Source: Flavobacteriia bacterium (GTDB taxonomy: Bacteria; Bacteroidota; Bacteroidia; Flavobacteriales; Flavobacteriaceae). From it: a DNA stretch of 6,929 bases. Made by a program: the position numbers and the translations under genes. How positions within the stretch are numbered: position 1 is the first letter of the stretch; each line of letters starts with the position of its first letter. The DNA lies in NCBI GenBank assembly GCA_003973375.1, contig QNYL01000123.1:1-6929 (forward strand). Direction: 5' to 3'. Of the stretch, positions 1 to 5,844 are shown one piece after another. The notes under the pieces were generated by a model. It was not told the DNA's origin and ran no database searches. It saw nothing but the letters and a program-made list of their open reading frames with translations.

Positions 1-1395
1 ACAAACCGTGAGTATGTATTGTATCTGCAATACCTCGAAAAGGTTTTCCCTCCATCTGATGATACCTACAGAAAAATTTATCAGGCAGCCCTGCCCGATA
101 CACTGGTTTGGAGACAAACTTTAGGATACAATGAATTGCTAACCGAGAATTATCTGCGCCACCCGGCCTATGCTGATTATCCTGTAGTTGGTGTTTCATG
201 GATCCAGGCTTCAGACTATTGTAAATGGAGAACTGACCGTGTAAATGAAAAGATCCTTATCGATAAGGGAGTACTGCATACTTTATTCAATTTCGATTCT
301 TTGAAGGTGGAAGGAGCCAATCGTTTTGATACAGAGACTTATCTGGCAAATCCGAACTTATTGTTCAATGGAGATTCTTCTATTTACTATAAAGGAATTC
401 GTGATTATTCAAAAAAATCTAAAAAAGAGGGTAAAAAGCCCAAAGGTAGCTTTACCGGACGTCATGTTAAAATATCTGACGGTATTCTGGCACAAAGATT
501 CAGATTACCAACTGAAGCTGAATGGGAATATGCTGCCAAAGCATTAATAGAGAACAGAGAGTACAACTCAATCAGAGGTAGAAAAAAATACAGTTGGAAC
601 GGAAATTCAACCCGTGAACAATCAAGGAGATATAGAGGAGACCAACTGGCTAACTTTAAGCAGGGTAAAGGAGATTACAGCGGACTTGCAGGATGGAGTA
701 ATGACGGTGCCGATATTACAATGAAGATCAAATCTTATAAACCCAACGCCTTTGGATTATACGATATGAGTGGAAATGTTGCAGAATGGGTAGCTGATGT
801 TTACCGTCCGATTATCGACAACGATGCCAATGATTTCAGTTACTTCAGAGGTAATGTATTTACCAAGAAAAAGATTGATGAGTATGGAAATGTAGTAGTT
901 GTTGATTACAATTCAGTAGAATTTGATACACTGGATAATGGTAAGCTCGTACCAAGAGATCTTCCCGGAAGTATTAAATATGTTCCTGTAACCAAGCGTG
1001 ATGCCTTTATGAGAAATAATTATGAAAAGGCTTATAATATTGACAGCAGAGATGGTGATATTGCTTCTACAAATAAGTATTATATAGATGATGATGAGGA
1101 AGGTGGTGTTAAGCCAAGAATGTATAATTCACCAAAAATTCCACGTCAGATTGGAGAAAGCGGATTGATCATTCAACAATATGATAAAAAGAAAAGAACT
1201 ACATTGATCAGTGATAAGACAAGAGTTTACAAAGGAGGTTCATGGAAAGACAGAGCTTATTGGTTAGATCCTTCTCAAAGAAGATATCTGCCTGAGTATA
1301 TGTCAACTAATTACATCGGATTCAGATGTGCGACAGATAAACTCGGACAAATGTCCTACTCGAGAAGAACAAAACGGGGAAGAAAAATTAAATAA
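1..1395 (+). CDS. gldJ: Gliding motility lipoprotein GldJ, 3' part (start outside window)
   Basis: The frame is open from base 1, so the gene enters from the left; the TTG at 19 is internal. The visible 464 residues compare with about 560 for full GldJ, so the lipoprotein signal and roughly 100 N-terminal residues are missing. The fold is of the FGE-sulfatase (SUMF1) type: YPVVGVSW (60-67), RLPTEAEWEYA (168-178), NAFGLYDMSGNVAEW (249-263), KGGSW (411-415) and GFRCA (440-444). A GldJ-like insertion of about 145 residues separates the last two blocks from the first three. The Cys pair that formylglycine-generating enzymes carry just after GGS is absent here (KDRAYW follows), so this is a structural, non-catalytic member. 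The protein ends in a very basic tail, RRTKRGRKIK. From family knowledge, GldJ is an outer-membrane lipoprotein needed for gliding and for type IX secretion, partly by stabilising GldK. The neighbouring murF also fits a flavobacterial gldJ locus. The main alternative is the paralog GldK, which I consider less likely. Confidence 0.88.
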   Translation, partial: TNREYVLYLQYLEKVFPPSDDTYRKIYQAALPDTLVWRQTLGYNELLTENYLRHPAYADYPVVGVSWIQASDYCKWRTDRVNEKILIDKGVLHTLFNFDSLKVEGANRFDTETYLANPNLLFNGDSSIYYKGIRDYSKKSKKEGKKPKGSFTGRHVKISDGILAQRFRLPTEAEWEYAAKALIENREYNSIRGRKKYSWNGNSTREQSRRYRGDQLANFKQGKGDYSGLAGWSNDGADITMKIKSYKPNAFGLYDMSGNVAEWVADVYRPIIDNDANDFSYFRGNVFTKKKIDEYGNVVVVDYNSVEFDTLDNGKLVPRDLPGSIKYVPVTKRDAFMRNNYEKAYNIDSRDGDIASTNKYYIDDDEEGGVKPRMYNSPKIPRQIGESGLIIQQYDKKKRTTLISDKTRVYKGGSWKDRAYWLDPSQRRYLPEYMSTNYIGFRCATDKLGQMSYSRRTKRGRKIK

Positions 1396-1419
1396 GAAAT
1401 TTCTTAAAAAAATACAGGG

Positions 1420-1450
1420 CCCAATATCAGAAATGATGTTGGGTTTTTTT
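1420..1450 (+). terminator. Intrinsic terminator after gldJ
   Basis: A 10-bp stem (CCCAATATCA at 1420-1429 with TGATGTTGGG at 1434-1443, one G-U wobble) closes a GAAA tetraloop and is followed by seven T (1444-1450). This is a textbook Rho-independent terminator 24 nt after the gldJ stop. Its T-tract ends only 11 nt before the murF ATG, so any murF message starting in or upstream of gldJ must read through it. Confidence 0.85.
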
Positions 1451-1461
1451 ATATTTAACCC

Positions 1462-2739
1462 ATGGAAATACACGAGTTATATAAGTATTATTGTGAAAAT
1501 TACAAGATAGAGACCGATACCCGTAAAGATCTGAACAACTGCATCTATTTTGCATTAAAAGGAGTTAATTTTAATGGAAATATTTTTGCAGAACAAGCAC
1601 TTAAATCAGGTGCTTCTTATGCTGTAGTTGATGAAGAAAAATATAAAACGGATGACAGAATTCTTTTGGTTGACGATGTTTTGAAAACCCTGCAGGATCT
1701 GGCTCTTTATCATAGAGAACAAATGGGAATTCCTATCATTTCATTAACAGGAAGTAACGGGAAAACAACAACTAAAGAACTTGTAAGTGTTGTTTTGAAT
1801 CAAAAATTTAACTGTGTTTCTACCAAAGGAAATCTGAACAATCATATCGGAGTTCCACTGACCTTGTTATCGATGAAGCCGGATACGGAGATCGGTGTTG
1901 TTGAAATGGGTGCAAACCACCCCGGTGAGATCGAATTCCTTTGTAATATCGCAAAGCCTGATTATGGTTATATTACCAATTTCGGAAAAGTGCATCTGGA
2001 AGGATTCGGAGATCTGGAAGGGGTAATCGAAGCCAAGACTGAACTTTATCGTTATCTAAAAGCACATCATAAAAAGGTTTTTATAAATATGTCAGATCCT
2101 GTTCAGGTGGAAAGATCTGAAGGAATGGACCGTATCACTTTTGGTGGAGAAGATGCTGATTTTCGGACATCATTTTTAAAGGCAGATCCTTTTGTTTCCG
2201 TTAAGGCAGGTCAGGTGGAGATTCACAGTAAACTGATTGGAAAATACAATTATCTGAATATCGCTACAGCTGTAACTATTGGTGAATATTTTGACATTCC
2301 GTTAAAAAAGATCAAACGAGCCATAGAAAGATATGTTCCTGAGAACAACCGTTCACAAATTATTAAAAAAGAGAGTAACAAGATTATTTCTGATGCCTAT
2401 AATGCAAATCCAAACAGTATGACGGTTGCACTGGAAAACCTGGATCAGTTAGCGGACACATCAAAAACAGCTATTTTGGGAGATATGTTTGAAATTGGTA
2501 AAGATGCTTTGAAAGAGCATCAGGTCATTGCTGATCTGGCCGGAAGGCTTGATATAGATAAGGTTTTGTTAATTGGAGAAACTTTTTCTCAAGTAAAAAT
2601 TCAGAATAAGAAAATAAAACTGTTTAAGGATTTTGCAGGTTTAAAAGATTATCTAAAAGATCATCACCTTAAAAACAGTACAATTCTTATAAAAGCATCA
2701 AGAGGAATGAAGATGGAAAGGGTGATTGATCTTTTATAA
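1462..2739 (+). CDS. murF: UDP-N-acetylmuramoyl-tripeptide--D-alanyl-D-alanine ligase MurF
   Basis: MurF is the cytoplasmic ATP-dependent ligase that adds D-Ala-D-Ala to UDP-MurNAc-tripeptide, the last soluble step in making the peptidoglycan pentapeptide precursor. The 425 residues show the Mur ligase domains in order. The N-terminal substrate domain has STDTRK-like ETDTRK (17-22) and FALKG (30-34). The central domain has the ATP loop TGSNGKTTTKE (96-106), EMGANHPGEI (148-157) and TNFGKVHLEGFG (172-183). It also has AKTEL (191-195), whose Lys192 is the likely carbamylated lysine. The C-terminal domain has DAYNANPNSM (311-320), GDMFEIG (340-346) and KASRGMKME (411-419). The DAYNANP block separates MurF from MurC, MurD and MurE. 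The length is slightly under the E. coli enzyme (about 450) and normal for this phylum. The ATG at 1462 fits the usual family start; no Shine-Dalgarno is present, as is normal in Bacteroidota. I see no convincing promoter of its own, so read-through from gldJ is likely. Confidence 0.96.
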   Translation: MEIHELYKYYCENYKIETDTRKDLNNCIYFALKGVNFNGNIFAEQALKSGASYAVVDEEKYKTDDRILLVDDVLKTLQDLALYHREQMGIPIISLTGSNGKTTTKELVSVVLNQKFNCVSTKGNLNNHIGVPLTLLSMKPDTEIGVVEMGANHPGEIEFLCNIAKPDYGYITNFGKVHLEGFGDLEGVIEAKTELYRYLKAHHKKVFINMSDPVQVERSEGMDRITFGGEDADFRTSFLKADPFVSVKAGQVEIHSKLIGKYNYLNIATAVTIGEYFDIPLKKIKRAIERYVPENNRSQIIKKESNKIISDAYNANPNSMTVALENLDQLADTSKTAILGDMFEIGKDALKEHQVIADLAGRLDIDKVLLIGETFSQVKIQNKKIKLFKDFAGLKDYLKDHHLKNSTILIKASRGMKMERVIDLL

Positions 2740-2740
2740 T

Positions 2741-3271
2741 CTACCAGTCATCCTCTTCTTCTATATACTTTTGTGTTTTCATATATTTTTCCAAGCTCTC
2801 AATGGCTTTCATAAGCTCGGTATCAACAGGCTCTTCAATATTGATTTGGTATTTTACAGGAAATCTGTCAATATATTTCTTTAGAGTAATTCCGTCAAAT
2901 TCATCATTGATTATTCTACCGATACGAAGATTGGAAATGGTATATTTATATTTGTTGTCTTTTACCTTGATTTCCAGATCATAAATCAGTTCTATAGGAA
3001 TATTTTTAGAAATAAATTTCCATTTGAACTCGTATTCAACTACTTTATTAATTGCATTTGAACTATCTCTTTTAATAGAAGGATCTTTGTAATAAAGATT
3101 GATCCATTCTTTAGCCCTTTTTAATAGTTCCTGTTTAGAAACTCCGTCAACTTTTACAACATTATCATATTGATATTCACCGGTCTCACTGTCGATCATG
3201 ATTAACTGTGCATTTATTGATACTGCAAACAGTAAAAAGATCATGAATATTTTTAACTTCTTAAATTTCAT
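2741..3271 (-). CDS. Exported DUF4468-type protein of unknown function
   Basis: This gene encodes 176 residues. Residues 1-21 form a clear Sec signal peptide: the basic start MKFKKLK, a hydrophobic core IFMIFLLFAVSI and a likely signal peptidase I site after Ala21 (INA|Q). There is no lipobox Cys, so the mature protein is probably periplasmic or secreted. The mature part resembles the Bacteroidota DUF4468 family (TBP-like fold), with KVDGVSKQELLKRAKEW (40-56) at its start and the family-typical IKVKDNKYKYTISNLRIG stretch in its middle. It ends in the acidic tail EEEDDW. The molecular function of the family is not known to me. The gene converges on murF with one base between the stops. It lies downstream of argS in the same orientation, but a terminator and a candidate own promoter in the 124-nt gap suggest separate transcription. 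Family assignment is from remembered motif shape, not a search. Confidence 0.75.
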   Translation of the reverse strand: MKFKKLKIFMIFLLFAVSINAQLIMIDSETGEYQYDNVVKVDGVSKQELLKRAKEWINLYYKDPSIKRDSSNAINKVVEYEFKWKFISKNIPIELIYDLEIKVKDNKYKYTISNLRIGRIINDEFDGITLKKYIDRFPVKYQINIEEPVDTELMKAIESLEKYMKTQKYIEEEDDW

Positions 3272-3279
3272 AGGCTTAG

Positions 3280-3314
3280 AAAAAAAAACACTAATAATAT
3301 CTTTTATATTAGTG
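3280..3314 (-). terminator. Intrinsic terminator after argS, abutting the next gene's start
   Basis: Read on the minus strand, an 8-bp perfect stem (CACTAATA with TATTAGTG, plus-strand arms 3289-3296 and 3307-3314) with a 10-nt loop is followed by nine T (plus-strand A 3280-3288). It lies 81 nt after the argS stop and ends argS transcription. The stem is AT-rich, so it is weaker than the gldJ terminator. Only 8 nt separate its T-tract from the ATG of the DUF4468-type gene, so it would also sit in that gene's leader if the promoter at 3328-3359 is used. Confidence 0.7.
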
Positions 3315-3327
3315 CGTTAATTTATCA

Positions 3328-3359
3328 CGAAGTTAACATTTTTATTTCAATCGGGCAAA
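3328..3359 (-). promoter_or_regulatory. Candidate promoter of the DUF4468-type gene
   Basis: On the minus strand, TTTG (3356-3359), a 20-nt spacer and TAACTTCG (3328-3335) match the Bacteroidota housekeeping consensus TTTG-N17-23-TAnnTTTG, with one mismatch in the -7 box. Transcription would start near 3321, giving a leader of about 50 nt that contains the whole terminator hairpin at 3280-3314. The match is by eye only, and such boxes occur by chance in AT-rich DNA. Confidence 0.4.
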
Positions 3360-3395
3360 ACACTACAAATAAAAAATTAATTGTTGTTCATATAT

Positions 3396-5177
3396 TTACA
3401 TTCTTTCGGGTACTTCAATACCTAATAATTTAAAGGCATTTTTAATTGTATTTCCTGTTTGTTCAGAGATTTGAATGCGCAGGATCTTTTCATCCTTATT
3501 CTCACTGCTTAAAATCGGAACAGTTTGATAAAATGAGTTATAAGCCTTAACCAGCTCATAAATATAATTGGCAATAAGGGCAGGACTCAGGTTTTTTCCA
3601 GCATTATCTATTACCTCGGGGAATGAATTTAGTAATTTGATTAACTCCTTTTCCTTCGGATGTAATCCGATATTAGAAATTTTCTTTGAATAATTAAAAT
3701 TGGCCTTTCTTATGATCGACTGAATCCTTGCATAGGTATATTGAATGAAAGGACCGGTATTTCCGTTAAAATCAATAGATTCTTTCGGATCAAATAAAAT
3801 TCTTTTCTTCGGATCTACTTTAAGGATGTAATATTTTAAAGCTCCCAGTCCGATAATTTTATACAGTCTTTCTTTTTCTTCTTCAGAATAACCTTCCAGT
3901 TTTCCCAACTCCTGAGAGATTTCTCTTGCAGTGTTGGTCATTTCAATGATCAGATCATCTGCATCAACTACGGTACCTTCTCTTGACTTCATCTTGCCTG
4001 AAGGCAGGTCTACCATACCATAGGATAAATGGTAGAGATTCTGTGCCCAGGAATAGCCTAATTTCTTTAAGATCAGGAAAAGTACTTTAAAATGATAATC
4101 CTGTTCGTTTCCAACAGTATAAACCAGACTGTTTATATCCGGATGGTCTTTTATTCTTTGTATGGCTGTTCCAATATCCTGAGTCATATAAACAGCGGTA
4201 CCATCTGATCTTAAAACAATCTTTTCGTCGAGGCCTTCATCTGTCAGATCAATCCATACACTGCCATCCTCTTTTTTATAGAAAATTCCTTTTTTTAGCC
4301 CCTCCAATACAACATCTTTTCCGATGAGGTAGGTATTGCTCTCGTAATAATTGATATCAAAATCAACCCCCAGATCTTTATAAGTTATGCTAAATCCGTC
4401 GTAAACCCACTGGTTCATCTTTTTCCATAAGCTAACAATCTCTTCATCTCCGGCTTCCCAGCTTCTCAGCATTTTCTGCGCTTCAAGCAACAAAGGAGCC
4501 TGTTTTTTAGCCTCTTCTTCGGTGAGTCCTTTTTCAATTAATTCTGAAATTTCTTTTTTATATTCCTGATCAAATTTTACGTAGTAATCTCCAACCAGTT
4601 TATCTCCTTTCTTTCCTGAAGATTCAGGGGTTTCTCCATTGCCAAATCTTTGCCAGGCCAGCATACTTTTACAGATATGAATTCCCCGGTCATTAATGAT
4701 CTGGGTTTTATAAACTTTTTTTCCACCGGCAGCGATAATTTCCGCTACAGAATATCCAAGCAGGTTGTTTCTGATATGACCTAAATGCAAGGGTTTATTG
4801 GTGTTTGGAGAGGAGTATTCAACCATTACGGCATCTCCGTTTGGATCTGCTTTAGTAATTCCGAAATCTTTGGCCTTGTTGATCTTGTCGAGTTCTTTTA
4901 GATAATAAGCATCATCAATAACCAGATTTAAAAAACCTTTAACCACATTAAAACGGGTAATTTCAGCATAATTTTCTTTCAGGTAATTCCCCAGTTTTTC
5001 TGCTATGACAGCAGGATTTCCTTTAACAAATCGCAAAAAAGGAAAAACCACTACTGTCAGGTCTCCTTCAAAATCTTTTTTGGTTTCCTGAAATTCAACT
5101 GAAGGGATCTTTACATCGAATAAACTTTCCATGGCTTTAATCACTCCGGTTTCTAAGGATTTTTGAATACTCATCAT
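3396..5177 (-). CDS. argS: Arginyl-tRNA synthetase (class I)
   Basis: ArgS is the cytoplasmic enzyme that attaches arginine to tRNA-Arg. Residues are numbered from the TTG at 5180, giving 594 residues in that frame. The protein has the N-terminal Add-1 domain (about 1-90, with FEGD and NPAVIAEKLG) and a class I catalytic core. The core carries VEYSSPNTNKPLHLGHIRNN (120-139), whose HLGH is the HIGH signature, then NDRGIHICKSM (163-173). The KMSKS-equivalent loop is GKMKSREGT (395-403). A C-terminal DALR anticodon-binding domain begins around GPFIQYTYARIQS (476-488) and ends in LLGIEVPERM. The length is normal and the protein looks complete. The start is a TTG-ATG-ATG run (5180, 5177, 5174); I chose the first ATG, giving 593 residues, but the second (MSIQ...) is equally plausible. 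A strong promoter match lies just upstream, leaving a leader of about 10 nt. Confidence 0.97.
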   Translation of the reverse strand: MMSIQKSLETGVIKAMESLFDVKIPSVEFQETKKDFEGDLTVVVFPFLRFVKGNPAVIAEKLGNYLKENYAEITRFNVVKGFLNLVIDDAYYLKELDKINKAKDFGITKADPNGDAVMVEYSSPNTNKPLHLGHIRNNLLGYSVAEIIAAGGKKVYKTQIINDRGIHICKSMLAWQRFGNGETPESSGKKGDKLVGDYYVKFDQEYKKEISELIEKGLTEEEAKKQAPLLLEAQKMLRSWEAGDEEIVSLWKKMNQWVYDGFSITYKDLGVDFDINYYESNTYLIGKDVVLEGLKKGIFYKKEDGSVWIDLTDEGLDEKIVLRSDGTAVYMTQDIGTAIQRIKDHPDINSLVYTVGNEQDYHFKVLFLILKKLGYSWAQNLYHLSYGMVDLPSGKMKSREGTVVDADDLIIEMTNTAREISQELGKLEGYSEEEKERLYKIIGLGALKYYILKVDPKKRILFDPKESIDFNGNTGPFIQYTYARIQSIIRKANFNYSKKISNIGLHPKEKELIKLLNSFPEVIDNAGKNLSPALIANYIYELVKAYNSFYQTVPILSSENKDEKILRIQISEQTGNTIKNAFKLLGIEVPERM

Positions 5178-5193
5178 CAAATATTTTAGGGCG

Positions 5194-5222
5194 CAAAAAT
5201 AACCATTTTAACATGAAATCAA
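5194..5222 (-). promoter_or_regulatory. Candidate argS promoter
   Basis: On the minus strand, TTG (plus-strand 5220-5222), an 18-nt spacer and TATTTTTG (5194-5201) give a perfect TAnnTTTG -7 box with a correctly spaced -33 element. Transcription would begin near 5187, leaving about 10 nt before the ATG at 5177. It faces away from the matching box at 5234-5241. Confidence 0.6.
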
Positions 5223-5241
5223 TTCAGAATATCTATTTTTG
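5213..5241 (+). promoter_or_regulatory. Candidate ykgJ-type gene promoter
   Basis: TATTTTTG at 5234-5241 is a perfect TAnnTTTG -7 box on the plus strand. A clear -33 TTG is missing at the expected spacing (the sequence there is ATG, 5213-5215), so this promoter would be weaker or activator-dependent. Transcription would begin near 5248, leaving about 11 nt before the ATG at 5259. Confidence 0.5.
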
Positions 5242-5258
5242 ATGTATAATATGTAAAA

Positions 5259-5753
5259 ATGAGGATAAATTTAGATCAGTTAGAAGAAAAATCTGCCGAG
5301 AAAAAGCTGGAAACCAAGAAATATTTTTCAAAACTTAAGAAAAAGAAAACAAAGAATCTGGATATGATCATGCAGAAACTTCACGAGGAGGAGTTTGAAA
5401 AAACCGATTGTCTGGCCTGTGCAAACTGCTGTAAAACAACAAGTCCTATCTTTACTGCCAAGGATATCAACAGAATTTCAAAATATCTTCGGATAAAAGA
5501 ATTGCAATTCTTTGAGCAATATCTGAGATATGATGAGGATGATTTTATGGTACTTAAAGAAGTACCCTGCACATTTCTCAATACAGATAACACCTGTTTT
5601 ATTTATGATGTAAGACCAAAAGCCTGCAGAGAATATCCGCATACCGACAGGAAAAAATTTATTCAGCTTACACAACTTACCCTGAATAATACCGAAATTT
5701 GCCCTGCCGTTTTTAATATTGTAGAGCAATTAAAGACAAAAATACCCCTCTAA
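5259..5753 (+). CDS. YkgJ-family cysteine cluster protein (CxxCxxCC metal-binding)
   Basis: This gene encodes 164 residues, soluble, with no signal peptide or membrane segment. The first 50 residues are highly charged and probably helical (KLETKKYFSKLKKKKTK). The diagnostic cluster DCLACANCCKTTSPIF starts at Asp50, with Cys at 51, 54, 57 and 58. It is followed by VPCTFL (Cys104), NTCFIYDVRPKACREYP (Cys113 and Cys123) and EICPA (Cys148). This eight-Cys arrangement with RPxxCRxYP is that of the YkgJ/UPF0153 family, thought to bind zinc or an iron-sulfur centre and related to the N-terminal part of FliB-type proteins. The precise function is unknown, and I cannot tell which metal is bound. It diverges from argS across an 81-nt gap and is followed by the EF-G paralog. 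A weak AT-only hairpin downstream does not establish whether transcription stops in between. Confidence 0.88.
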   Translation: MRINLDQLEEKSAEKKLETKKYFSKLKKKKTKNLDMIMQKLHEEEFEKTDCLACANCCKTTSPIFTAKDINRISKYLRIKELQFFEQYLRYDEDDFMVLKEVPCTFLNTDNTCFIYDVRPKACREYPHTDRKKFIQLTQLTLNNTEICPAVFNIVEQLKTKIPL

Positions 5754-5806
5754 TTCATTTCTTTTAAACTACTAACAATTATTATATAATTATGTTTATT
5801 TATTTT

Positions 5807-5840
5807 TATAACTTTAGGCTGAATTAATCTTAAAGTTATA
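5807..5840. repeat. Perfect 10-bp inverted repeat before the EF-G paralog
   Basis: TATAACTTTA (5807-5816) and TAAAGTTATA (5831-5840) are exact reverse complements separated by 14 nt. In RNA the stem extends two more pairs inward (a G-U and a G-C), leaving a 10-nt loop. The right arm ends 4 nt before the ATG at 5845. There is no T-tract after it, so it is not a standard terminator. It could be an operator for a dimeric regulator or a hairpin controlling translation start. The left arm contains TAACTTTA, one mismatch from the TAnnTTTG -7 box, so it may overlap a promoter. Confidence 0.6.
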
Positions 5841-5844
5841 TACC

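Noticed and set aside
19..21. TTG at 19 as the start of the first gene
   Set aside because: The frame is open back to base 1 with GldJ-like residues (TNREYV), so the gene is cut by the window edge and the TTG is an internal Leu codon.
1393..1406. Palindrome TAAGAAATTTCTTA over the gldJ stop
   Set aside because: It is self-complementary with no loop, is AT-rich, and is outclassed by the terminator just downstream; probably chance.
1450..1457. TATATTTA as a -7 box for murF
   Set aside because: It matches 7 of 8 positions, but no TTG lies 17-23 nt upstream and it would start transcription at or inside the murF start codon.
2805..2850. Two AAGCTC copies in the 3' part of the DUF4468-type gene
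   Set aside because: Short six-base repeats inside coding sequence with no pairing or spacing pattern; chance.
5245..5250. TATAAT as a sigma70-type -10 box
   Set aside because: Bacteroidota primary sigma uses TAnnTTTG, and a perfect copy of that lies just upstream at 5234-5241.
5777..5800. AATTAT-TAT-ATAATT hairpin after the YkgJ-type gene as a terminator
   Set aside because: The stem is only 6 A-T pairs and the following T-rich stretch is interrupted; too weak to call.
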